From Gemmatimonadota bacterium (GTDB lineage: Bacteria > Gemmatimonadota > Gemmatimonadetes > Longimicrobiales > Gaopeijiaceae), in assembly GCA_009840215.1 (NCBI GenBank), contig VXOC01000340.1, forward strand, positions 1 to 34,739: 34,739 nt of DNA, read 5' to 3'. This document shows positions 23,460 through 30,605 of this stretch, piece after piece. A program made the translations under genes and the position numbers. Under the pieces are notes generated by a model, which had not been told where the DNA came from, made no database searches, and saw only the letters and a program-made list of their open reading frames with translations. Numbering within the stretch: the first letter of the stretch is position 1; each line of letters begins with the position of its first letter.

Positions 23460-23529
23460 ATCCGCGCGAGTACGGAGGGTGGTGAGACGCCGGGCTGACA
23501 GGGCGCGAAGAGAGAGGGGCCCAGAGTGA
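23446..23529 (+). repeat. Spacer repeat, copy 2 (rluB-upp junction)
   Basis: Counterpart of the 18616-18696 copy. CAGTCCGTG at 23446 is followed 42 bases later by CGCCGGGCTGACAGGGCGC (23488) and a GAGAGAGGGGC tail. The start lies inside the last codons of rluB and the rest in the noncoding gap before upp. Confidence 0.5.
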
Positions 23530-23562
23530 TTCGCCCGAGGAGACAACGCAAAGGCAGGTAGA

Positions 23563-24198
23563 ATGTCCACATCGACGCTGCATGTCGTTCATCATCCGCT
23601 GATCGAGCACAAACTCTCGTACCTGAGGGACAAACGCACCGGCAGCAGGCAGTTCAGGACCCTGCTGGAAGAAATCACGCTCCTTCTGACCTTCCAGGCC
23701 ACCCGCGATCTGCGGGGCGAGGAGGTGCGCGTCGAAACGCCGCTGGAGGTCACCCGGTGCCATCGCATTCGCGAGGACCGCCTCGTTGTGGTCGCCATCC
23801 TGCGGGCGGGGTTGGGGATGGTCGACGCGGTGCTCAAGCTGATTCCCGGAGCGCGCGTGGGCCACCTTGGTTTCTATCGCAACGAAGAGACCCTTCAACC
23901 CGTCCGCTACTACGGAAAGCTGCCGCCGGACCCCGAGCATCGGACCTTTCTCCTGGTCGATCCGATGCTGGGCACGGGAGGCACCTCCGTAGCCGCGACC
24001 AGCGAATTGAAGGAACGGGGAGCACGTGACCTGCGACTCATCAGCCTGGTCGCGGCGCCCGAGGGAGTGGCCCACATGGCGAAGGCGCATCCGGATGTCC
24101 CCATCTACACGGCCGCCCTCGACCGCAAGCTCAACGAGATCGGCTACATCGTTCCCGGGTTGGGGGATGCGGGAGACCGGATCTTCGGGACGGTGTGA
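23563..24198 (+). CDS. upp: Uracil phosphoribosyltransferase
   Basis: A 211-residue type I PRTase that makes UMP from uracil and PRPP (salvage). HPLIEHKLSYLRDKRTGSRQFR is the Upp N-terminus. ILRAGLGMVDAVLKLIPGARVGHLGFYRNEET contains the conserved core, VDPMLGTGGTS is the PRPP loop, and YIVPGLGDAGDRIFGT is the uracil-recognition C-terminus. The length is standard. AGGCAGGTAG precedes the ATG. It stands after rluB and a repeat-bearing spacer; together with pyrRBC it gives the window both synthesis and salvage of UMP. Confidence 0.97.
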   Translation: MSTSTLHVVHHPLIEHKLSYLRDKRTGSRQFRTLLEEITLLLTFQATRDLRGEEVRVETPLEVTRCHRIREDRLVVVAILRAGLGMVDAVLKLIPGARVGHLGFYRNEETLQPVRYYGKLPPDPEHRTFLLVDPMLGTGGTSVAATSELKERGARDLRLISLVAAPEGVAHMAKAHPDVPIYTAALDRKLNEIGYIVPGLGDAGDRIFGTV

Positions 24199-24322
24199 GG
24201 CCGGGCGGGCGAAAGGGAGGATGGGAAGCAAGGCGGCCGCACCGGACGCTGCGAACCCGGAGGAGCCGCATGCGAGCGGGCGCCGCGGCCACGGGTCGCT
24301 CCCATGAAAACCGGTGAACCGT

Positions 24323-24328
24323 TATCGT
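24323..24328 (+). promoter_or_regulatory. Possible -10 element of the tRNA gene
   Basis: TATCGT lies 6 bases before the first tRNA base, and the same hexamer is the candidate -10 of the LexA-like gene. No -35 match is visible, so this is tentative. Confidence 0.25.
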
Positions 24329-24333
24329 TACGC

Positions 24334-24407
24334 GGGCCCATAGCTCAGGCGGTTAGAGCAGCGGACTCATAATCCGACGGTCGGGGGTTCAAGTCCCTCT
24401 GGGCCCA
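24334..24407 (+). tRNA. tRNA with anticodon CAT (elongator tRNA-Met or tRNA-Ile2)
   Basis: The 7-bp acceptor stem GGGCCCA (24334-24340) pairs with TGGGCCC (24400-24406). The D arm GCTC...GAGC lies at 24343-24359, the anticodon loop CTCATAA at 24366-24372 and the T arm GGGGG-TTCAAGT-CCCTC at 24383-24399. The discriminator is A24407; CCA is not encoded. A G-C first pair rules out an initiator. The T-loop TTCAAGT and the variable-loop GGTC resemble tRNA-Ile2, whose C34 is modified to lysidine, but elongator Met is also possible. One stem pair (24361 and 24377) is G-A. Confidence 0.93.
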
Positions 24408-24506
24408 CTGGATTCAAGGGACATTCGCACTTGACGATCGCGTCCCCTGCGGCTTTCCTTCACGGGGAATCGTGGCGATCCCGCTCCTCTAACCAGGCGG
24501 CTGAGC

Positions 24507-24866
24507 TTGTTCGTTAACCTCGCGGACACACCGTGTGTGCGGCGTGTTGCCGCCACGTGTCTGGCCCTGTTACATCTGGGGTCGGCCTCGGCGCTTACGC
24601 ACGCGTATGCCCTGCTCGACGCCGCAAGCATGGGATTGGCCGATCACGTCGAGTCGCCCGACGGCAGCGACTGCGCGGTCCACCACGGCCACTTCTTCTG
24701 CCAGGTTGTCCGGTCGCAGTTGGAGGCAGACGTCCCGCTCGGTGTGACGGTGGAAGCCGAGCTCGCACCACCGATCCGGGTCGTCGAGACGCACCGTGAA
24801 GGGGACGACGCCAGGAGTCCTCCAATCCTGCTGGGGGCGGTCAGTCCCCGGGGTCCACCGGTCTGA
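24507..24866 (+). CDS. Small exported His/Cys protein beside the ZnuD-like receptor
   Basis: A 119-residue protein read from a TTG at 24507 with AGGCGG upstream; a GTG at 24537 would give a shorter form. RRVAATCLALLHLGSASALTHA looks like a signal peptide. The mature part has a compact DCAVHHGHFFCQVVRSQ (about 54-70) with three His and two Cys, a plausible metal site. I do not recognise a named family, though small Cys/His exported proteins next to metal receptors are known. It is followed 92 bases later by a TonB-dependent receptor with ZnuD features, so a metal-handling role is inferred. Confidence 0.55.
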   Translation: MFVNLADTPCVRRVAATCLALLHLGSASALTHAYALLDAASMGLADHVESPDGSDCAVHHGHFFCQVVRSQLEADVPLGVTVEAELAPPIRVVETHREGDDARSPPILLGAVSPRGPPV

Positions 24867-24958
24867 ACGCACCTTTCAGGGTTCCATGCGGAGCCCCCCT
24901 CGCGCAAGCAGACCATTCCCCGGGCGTTGCGGCGCCCGGAGGCCAGACCCTCCCATAA

Positions 24959-27208
24959 ATGCTCCAACCGCCAATCCACATTACGGCTGCGGTCGACCGG
25001 ACCATCCTCCTGACCGTGGTCATCGGACTCGCTGTTCTCCCATCGGCGGTCTCCGCGCAACATGCGGGGCACCAGGGCGAGATCGAGGGCGTGGTGCGCG
25101 ACTCCGTGACGGGAGAGCCACTCGCCGGCGCAACCGTCGCCGTCATCGGGTCGGGTACGAGGGCGGTTACCCACGGGGACGGCACCTTCCACCTCACCGA
25201 TATCGGCGAAGGTGAGTACCGGCTTCGGGTCGAGCGCCTGGGATACCATGGCACCACGGTTGAGGTGACTGTGGAAGACGAGTCGGCAGTCGTGGTGATC
25301 GCGCTGGTCAACTCGCCGATCGCGCTCCAGGGCATGGTGGTAACCGCCACACTCTCGGAGCGGCGGGCCGCGGAGGCGCTCAGGCCCGTCGGCGTGATGG
25401 CGGGCGACGAACTGCAGCGCCAGATGGAGAGCACGGTGGCGGCGACGCTGGCGTCGATGCCGGGGCTGGCGGCCGCGAGCATGGGTCCGACCGTGACCCA
25501 GCCGGTAATCCGCGGGCTGTCCGGTGACCGCGTGCTCATGCTCGAGGACGGGACCCGGGTGGGCGACGTTTCCAATTCGGGTAGCGACCACGCAACCGCG
25601 CTCGATCCCGCTTCGGCGCGGAGAATCGAGGTGGTGCGGGGCCCGGGAGCGCTGCTCTACGGCGGCAACGCGCTGGGCGGGGTGATCAACGTCATTCGTG
25701 ACGACATCCCGTCGAACGTTCCCCACCACGCGACGGGAGCGGGGACGCTGCAGACGCAGTCCGTGACCGGCTCGCTGGCCGGGAGCGCGACCACCGTATT
25801 CGGGCTGGCGGAACGGATGCCGGTGCGGATGGAGGCGGCCATGCGGAGGGGGGGAGATCTCAAGACGCCTGTCGGCACGCTGCTCAACACCGACGGAGAG
25901 ACGTTGAGTGGAGGGGCCGGTGCATCGTTCCTCACCGATTGGGGTCACGTCGGGGCATCCGTGCGCGGGTACCGGAACGACTACGGGATTCCGGGCGGTT
26001 TCGTCGGGGGACACGAAGCGGGCGTCCGCATCGAGATGCTGCGTGGCTCGACCCGTTTCCAGGCCATGGTCGATGACACCGATGGACACTTCCGCGATTT
26101 CCGGTTCGACGCGAGTTACACCTGGTACGAGCACCGGGAAATCGAGCCGCCGGACATTCTGGCCACGATCTTCACGCGGAGGAATCTGAATGGCGACCTG
26201 CTGGCCAGGCACGGGCAGTGGGGCCCTTTCACAACGGGTGCCCTCGGGGTGCGCGTGTCCTGGGAGGACTTCGGCTTCGGCGGCGGTCTCTACACGCCCG
26301 ATACGCGGAGGACCCAGGCGGCCGCCTATTTCCTGGAAGAGATGGATCTGGATCCGCTGCTGGTCTCATGGGGTCTCCGGTACGACCTGGTCGGCACGAA
26401 TCCGCGGGATGAGAACACTGATTCGGACATCGGTGAGATTCGGGACCGGTCTTTCCACTCCGTCTCCGGATCGGTGGGAGCGCTGTACAACGCCGGGCCG
26501 GGCCTCACGCTTGGGGCCAGCGTCGCGCGGGCGTACCGGAGCCCGGACATCAACGAACTCTATTCGGAGGGGCCGCACCTGGCGGCCTACTCCTTCGAAG
26601 TAGGCAATCCGTCCCTGGAAGGCGAGATCGGAAGGGGTCTCGACGTGTTCATGCGCTTCGAGTCCGGGCGGCTCAGGATGGAGGCGGGGGGATTCCATAA
26701 CGACATCAAGGGATATGTCTACGGGGAGGACACCGGCGAACTGAGCCGGGTGCTCCTTCCGATATACCAGTTCCGCAGCAACCACGCCGTGTTCAGGGGT
26801 ATCGAGGCAAGCGTGGACGTTCACGTGGGCGGTGGACTGGCGGTGGAGGGGGTGTTTTCGTCGGTCAGGGGGAGCCTGAAGGACACCGGCGACCCGCTGC
26901 CGCTCGTTCCACCGCACAAGGGACACGCGGCTCTCAAGTACGAGCGGCCGCGCTGGTGGGTCCGCGGGGAGGCCGAGGTGGCCGCCCGGCAGGAACGTGT
27001 CGGCGAGTTCGAGACACCGACCGACGGATACACCATCCTCAATGCGTCAGCAGGGGTGCGCCTCACGCTTGGCGGGCGCCTCAACGTCCTTACCGTGAGC
27101 CTCGACAATGCCACGGACACGGAATACCGCAACCACCTTTCCCGGGTCAAGGATATCATGCCCGAGGCCGGGAGGGGCCTGAGTTTAACCTACCGGGTCG
27201 TGTTTTGA
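24959..27208 (+). CDS. TonB-dependent outer-membrane receptor, ZnuD-like (probable metal uptake)
   Basis: A 749-residue receptor. A signal segment ends near VSAQHAGH, then residues about 40-120 form a carboxypeptidase-regulatory-like domain (EGVVRDSVTGEPLAGATV), about 125-235 the plug (ALRPVGVMAGDEL ... RIEVVRGPGALLYGGNALGGVINVI), and the rest the 22-strand barrel ending in VVF. SPDINELYSEGPHLAAYSFEVGNPSLEGE closely follows the ZnuD zinc-receptor pattern of Neisseria and relatives. The flanking His/Cys secreted protein and His-rich lipoprotein support zinc or another divalent metal as cargo. I could not find a Zur box by eye upstream. The ribosome site is weak; ATG 24959 gives a normal signal peptide. 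Confidence 0.85.
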   Translation: MLQPPIHITAAVDRTILLTVVIGLAVLPSAVSAQHAGHQGEIEGVVRDSVTGEPLAGATVAVIGSGTRAVTHGDGTFHLTDIGEGEYRLRVERLGYHGTTVEVTVEDESAVVVIALVNSPIALQGMVVTATLSERRAAEALRPVGVMAGDELQRQMESTVAATLASMPGLAAASMGPTVTQPVIRGLSGDRVLMLEDGTRVGDVSNSGSDHATALDPASARRIEVVRGPGALLYGGNALGGVINVIRDDIPSNVPHHATGAGTLQTQSVTGSLAGSATTVFGLAERMPVRMEAAMRRGGDLKTPVGTLLNTDGETLSGGAGASFLTDWGHVGASVRGYRNDYGIPGGFVGGHEAGVRIEMLRGSTRFQAMVDDTDGHFRDFRFDASYTWYEHREIEPPDILATIFTRRNLNGDLLARHGQWGPFTTGALGVRVSWEDFGFGGGLYTPDTRRTQAAAYFLEEMDLDPLLVSWGLRYDLVGTNPRDENTDSDIGEIRDRSFHSVSGSVGALYNAGPGLTLGASVARAYRSPDINELYSEGPHLAAYSFEVGNPSLEGEIGRGLDVFMRFESGRLRMEAGGFHNDIKGYVYGEDTGELSRVLLPIYQFRSNHAVFRGIEASVDVHVGGGLAVEGVFSSVRGSLKDTGDPLPLVPPHKGHAALKYERPRWWVRGEAEVAARQERVGEFETPTDGYTILNASAGVRLTLGGRLNVLTVSLDNATDTEYRNHLSRVKDIMPEAGRGLSLTYRVVF

Positions 27209-27278
27209 GGGGAGTTCCCGCGCACGGCTCGGAGCAGACGATGCATAACCATCCAACAGGAACTACGGAGAGTACAAC

Positions 27279-27752
27279 ATGAAGAAGTTCAATTGCTACA
27301 AGGCACTCGCTGCCATGGTGGTGTTTACGCTGGCCGCCGCAGCGTGCTCGGACGACATGGTGGAGCCCGATCCCCATCCGGAGGCCGAGGGCGTCCAGTT
27401 GATCATGGGTGGAAACGTGATCGCTTCCTACGACGGCGAGACACAGACCTGGACCGGCGAACTCGAGGTCGATGCCGGCGAGGAAACTCCACACATCAGG
27501 GTCGTCTTCGTGGACCATGACGGAGACCCCGTCGAGCTGGAGGATGACACATACCTCGAGGTCGACATCGAGGACACGTCAATCGCCGAGTTCGAGCAGG
27601 ATACGCCGGGCGAGTTCGGCGGCCACCTGCACGGCCACATGGCGGGCGAGACGGATGTCACCTTCAAGCTCATGCACGGCCAGGTGGGAAGTGGACATGC
27701 CGACTTCGTCACACAACCCGTCCACGCGCACGTGCACGAGCACGAGGGATAG
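27279..27752 (+). CDS. His-rich lipoprotein, likely metal-binding partner of the receptor
   Basis: A 157-residue lipoprotein: MKKFNCYKALAAMVVFTLAAAACSDD, with Cys23 in a LAAAAC lipobox. After a Glu/Asp-rich linker comes a beta-rich region, and the last 45 residues carry dense His: GGHLHGHMAGE, LMHGQVGSGH and PVHAHVHEHEG, about ten His in all. There is no ZnuA or ZinT homology I can recognise. It lies 70 bases after the receptor and ends at a strong terminator-like hairpin, so it is the last gene of the cassette. A periplasm-facing metal chelator that loads the receptor or an ABC transporter is the likeliest role, inferred from context. AAC-ATG at 27279 has GGAG about 14 bases upstream. Confidence 0.7.
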   Translation: MKKFNCYKALAAMVVFTLAAAACSDDMVEPDPHPEAEGVQLIMGGNVIASYDGETQTWTGELEVDAGEETPHIRVVFVDHDGDPVELEDDTYLEVDIEDTSIAEFEQDTPGEFGGHLHGHMAGETDVTFKLMHGQVGSGHADFVTQPVHAHVHEHEG

Positions 27753-27797
27753 CGCTGGACGCAGGGAAGGTGAGCGGCCGCGGCATGACCACGCCAG

Positions 27798-27835
27798 CCG
27801 GTCGCCCACGGTGAGGGATCGCCGTGGGCGACCGG
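27798..27835. terminator. Strong bidirectional hairpin between convergent genes
   Basis: A perfect 14-bp stem: CCGGTCGCCCACGG (27798-27811), a 10-base loop and CCGTGGGCGACCGG (27822-27835). It lies in the gap between the lipoprotein gene (+) and the TonB receptor (-). It is the strongest hairpin I found in the window; a T-tract is lacking on both sides, as is often so in GC-rich genomes. Confidence 0.65.
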
Positions 27836-27910
27836 AATCTCACCTGCACAGTCCGCTCGTGTCGGCCGGGCGGACCTCTACCTGGCGATGATGGCTCGAG
27901 GCACTGAGCC

Positions 27911-30418
27911 TCAGTTCCCGACCACGTCCACCCGCATGTACCAGATGCGTCCCGCGATGCCGTAGGGCGACTCCGACGGATAGTCCATCGACCAGAGTTG
28001 CGCGACATGGCTGTCGGGAAGGCGGCTCGGGAGCCTGTCCAGGAAGTTGTTGGCGCCGAGGCTCAGGCGAATGTGGTCCGCAATGCGGAGGTTCACCTCG
28101 GCATCGGCGATCGTCGCGCCCTCGATCACGGTGAGCTCTTCGAAGATGAAGGGAGTCTCGAGTTCGCCGACACGCCTCACGCTCAGCCGCGCCCCGACGC
28201 CATTCGCCAGGCGTAAGTCGGCGCCGACCCCCAGTCGTTCGTTCGGCTGCGCCCCCTCGATCAGGAGCCTCTGCGTGTCACCCATGAAGTCCGGGTTCCG
28301 ATTGTCGGTGATCTCTGTCTCGTTCCAGTGGTAGCTGGTCCACAGGTCCGCCGCGCCCCAATCCCCTCCCCGGAGGCGCCAGCTCGCGACGATGTCCAGG
28401 CCCGTGGTGCGGGTGTCGATGGCGTTGGTCCAGAAGGCCACAGCGTCGACCGGCCGTCCCTGGAACCGGGCGCCGGCGCGCAGGCCGTGGGTCTGAGTGA
28501 GCGACTGCGTCAGCGCGATCGCGTTCGCGACCGAGACCATGTACGCGTCGGCCGTCACGTCCAGACCGGCGTCGGTCGTGAAGAGGAATCCGCCGGTCAG
28601 GCTCAGTGACGTCTCGTGACTCAGCGAGCACGCGTCGAAGTCTTCACAGGCGATCGGATCGCCCTCGGGCAGGAAGCCGGCGGTCACCAGCCCCTCGCTG
28701 CCGCCCACGAAGCCGATCGTGTTGAAGCCGCGCTGGGCCAGACGAGGCGCCCTGAAGCCGGTCGAGGCAGCCGCCCGGATAGCGGCATTGCCTCCCAGCC
28801 CGATGCGGGTGGCCACCTTGCCGGTCAGCGATGCACCGGCGTCGCTGTAGTGCTCGAATCGGAGGGCCCCGCCCAACATCGCCGACTCGGACGGACGCAG
28901 CTCCATGTCGCCGTATGCGCCAAAGCTGTTGCGCTGCCTTTCGCTGCCTTCCGCGGAGGTGGGACTGTATCCCGGGTAGCCCTGCATGCCGCAACTCGCG
29001 AAGGTGCTGCCATCGGCGTTGAGGTGATGCGCGGCGGGGAAACTGCCGGGGTTGTCGCTCGGGCCGCAGGCCCATGAAGCGGCATCACCGGCCTCCATCC
29101 AGTAGAAGTCGCGGCGAAAGGCGCCCCCCACGGCCAGGAATGCCGGCGTTGACCCGAGTTCGAGGTCGCGCGTCGCGTCGGCGTTCAAGGTCCACTGGCG
29201 GACGTTGAGCGACCCGCTGTAGGCATCCCGCGGTCCCGCGTTGGCGGAGATGGCGGCTCCGTCGGCACCCGGGTTGTTGGCCAGGTATTCGGCCGCGTAC
29301 GCCGGATTGATCGAGTTCGCGGCGCCGAAGGCGAAGCGCCCCTGCCCGTAACCGAAGCTCAGGTCGGCCGACCAGTCGCCCAGGTCGCCCCGCACCCCCG
29401 CCACCGCCGAGGCGTCGTCCATCTCGGACTCCTCGACGGGGAAGAAGCCGTCGGGATACACGTAGGAGACAGTGCGCGGGACCCAGTCGGCCTTTCGGTA
29501 GAGACCGTCGGAAACCGCTTCACGGGCCGAGTACCCCCCGAAGGCGTACAAACCTCCCGATTCGCCGAAGGGGACGGCCGCGTTGCCGAAGAACGCCGCC
29601 GACTCGTAGTCGGGTTCGCCGTTGCGCTGCAGCAGGATTCGCTTTCCGCCGTCGGTACAGGGCGCGTAATCAGGATTCGGCCCGAAGCAGGTGGGTGCTT
29701 CGCTGGCCCGGTTGGCGGCTCCCTGCCGCGCGACCTCAACGGTGAGGTTGAGAAAACCCCCGGCCAGCGGGACGCCGGCATTCGCGGAAGTGAGGAGCCG
29801 TTCTCCGTCGCCGCGCGAGGTGCGTGCGAGGTAAGACGAAGACCCTACCCCGTCTGCGTGGTCCTTGAGCACAATGTTGATCACCCCGGCGATCGCATCC
29901 GACCCGTACTGCGATGCCGCGCCCTCCCGCAGCACCTCGATCCGCTTGATCGCGTGAACCGGAATGGCGCGCAGGTCGGTCCCCGTCGTGCCCTGGCCCA
30001 CGGCCGCGAGCACCTTCGCGAAGGCGACAGGATGCCGTCGCTTCCCGTTCACCAACACCAGCACCTGGTCGCCGTTCATCCCCCGCAGCGTGGCGACGTG
30101 GAGCGCTCCGCCATCTCCGGCCGACAGCCGGGCCGAGTTGAAGGAGGGGGCGATGCGTCCGAGGACCTCGGCCAGATCGACCTCGCCGAGCCGCGCGATT
30201 TCCTCTGCGCCGTAGATGTCCACGGGGACCGGGAGCGTCAGCGGATCGGTGATGCCGGCGCGGGAACCGACCACGACTTCGATCTCCCCCAGGTCGACGG
30301 TGTCGGGCGGATCCTGCGCCGACACCGGGGTCGCCAGGACCGTCAGGATCAGGGGGATCGACAGGGTCGATCTGGCGGCGTGACGAGGGACGGGGAATTG
30401 CGCGACGCTCCGAACCAT
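27911..30418 (-). CDS. TonB-dependent receptor (second, substrate unknown)
   Basis: An 835-residue outer-membrane receptor. A signal peptide (TLSIPLILTVLATPVSAQ) is followed by a short EIEVVVGSRAG, the plug (SRAGITDPL ... RIEVLREGAASQYGSDAIAGVINIVL) and a large barrel ending MRVDVVGN. Two Cys pairs occur in extracellular-loop-like stretches (PTCFGPNPDYAPC, CEDFDAC). It is not ZnuD-like; carbohydrate, peptide or siderophore substrates are all possible. The start at 30418 is fixed by AAGGAG 7 bases upstream; frames open to 30721 lie in the divergent promoter region. It converges on the metal cassette and is divergent from the M16 peptidase. Confidence 0.88.
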   Translation of the reverse strand: MVRSVAQFPVPRHAARSTLSIPLILTVLATPVSAQDPPDTVDLGEIEVVVGSRAGITDPLTLPVPVDIYGAEEIARLGEVDLAEVLGRIAPSFNSARLSAGDGGALHVATLRGMNGDQVLVLVNGKRRHPVAFAKVLAAVGQGTTGTDLRAIPVHAIKRIEVLREGAASQYGSDAIAGVINIVLKDHADGVGSSSYLARTSRGDGERLLTSANAGVPLAGGFLNLTVEVARQGAANRASEAPTCFGPNPDYAPCTDGGKRILLQRNGEPDYESAAFFGNAAVPFGESGGLYAFGGYSAREAVSDGLYRKADWVPRTVSYVYPDGFFPVEESEMDDASAVAGVRGDLGDWSADLSFGYGQGRFAFGAANSINPAYAAEYLANNPGADGAAISANAGPRDAYSGSLNVRQWTLNADATRDLELGSTPAFLAVGGAFRRDFYWMEAGDAASWACGPSDNPGSFPAAHHLNADGSTFASCGMQGYPGYSPTSAEGSERQRNSFGAYGDMELRPSESAMLGGALRFEHYSDAGASLTGKVATRIGLGGNAAIRAAASTGFRAPRLAQRGFNTIGFVGGSEGLVTAGFLPEGDPIACEDFDACSLSHETSLSLTGGFLFTTDAGLDVTADAYMVSVANAIALTQSLTQTHGLRAGARFQGRPVDAVAFWTNAIDTRTTGLDIVASWRLRGGDWGAADLWTSYHWNETEITDNRNPDFMGDTQRLLIEGAQPNERLGVGADLRLANGVGARLSVRRVGELETPFIFEELTVIEGATIADAEVNLRIADHIRLSLGANNFLDRLPSRLPDSHVAQLWSMDYPSESPYGIAGRIWYMRVDVVGN

Positions 30419-30488
30419 GGTTATCTCCTTGCCTGAACATGGATCCCGACACCTCCATTGTGCAGGGCTGGGTGAGGGCGTCGCAACC

Positions 30489-30516
30489 GAAAACCCCATT
30501 GCTGAAAACCCCCATT
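30489..30516. repeat. Direct repeat in the receptor/M16 divergent promoter region
   Basis: GAAAACCCCATT (30489-30500) and GAAAACCCCCATT (30504-30516) are near-identical, 3 bases apart, with a 15-base period. They lie between two divergent genes and could be regulator half-sites for either; the biological role is unknown. Confidence 0.35.
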
Positions 30517-30605
30517 CTCGCAACAACTTCCGCCTCGTGCGGGGCATACCGGCGACAACGTGCCGGCGCAGCGGAGTGGACCGAATCGACCAAGGAAACG
30601 GACTC

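Noticed and set aside
24334-24520. tRNA-adjacent attachment site for an integrated element
   Set aside because: I saw no copy of the tRNA 3' end further downstream and no integrase in the window.
24644-26212. Open frame of about 522 codons on the minus strand
   Set aside because: It lies opposite the small exported protein and ZnuD-like receptor genes and has Arg/His-rich noise composition.
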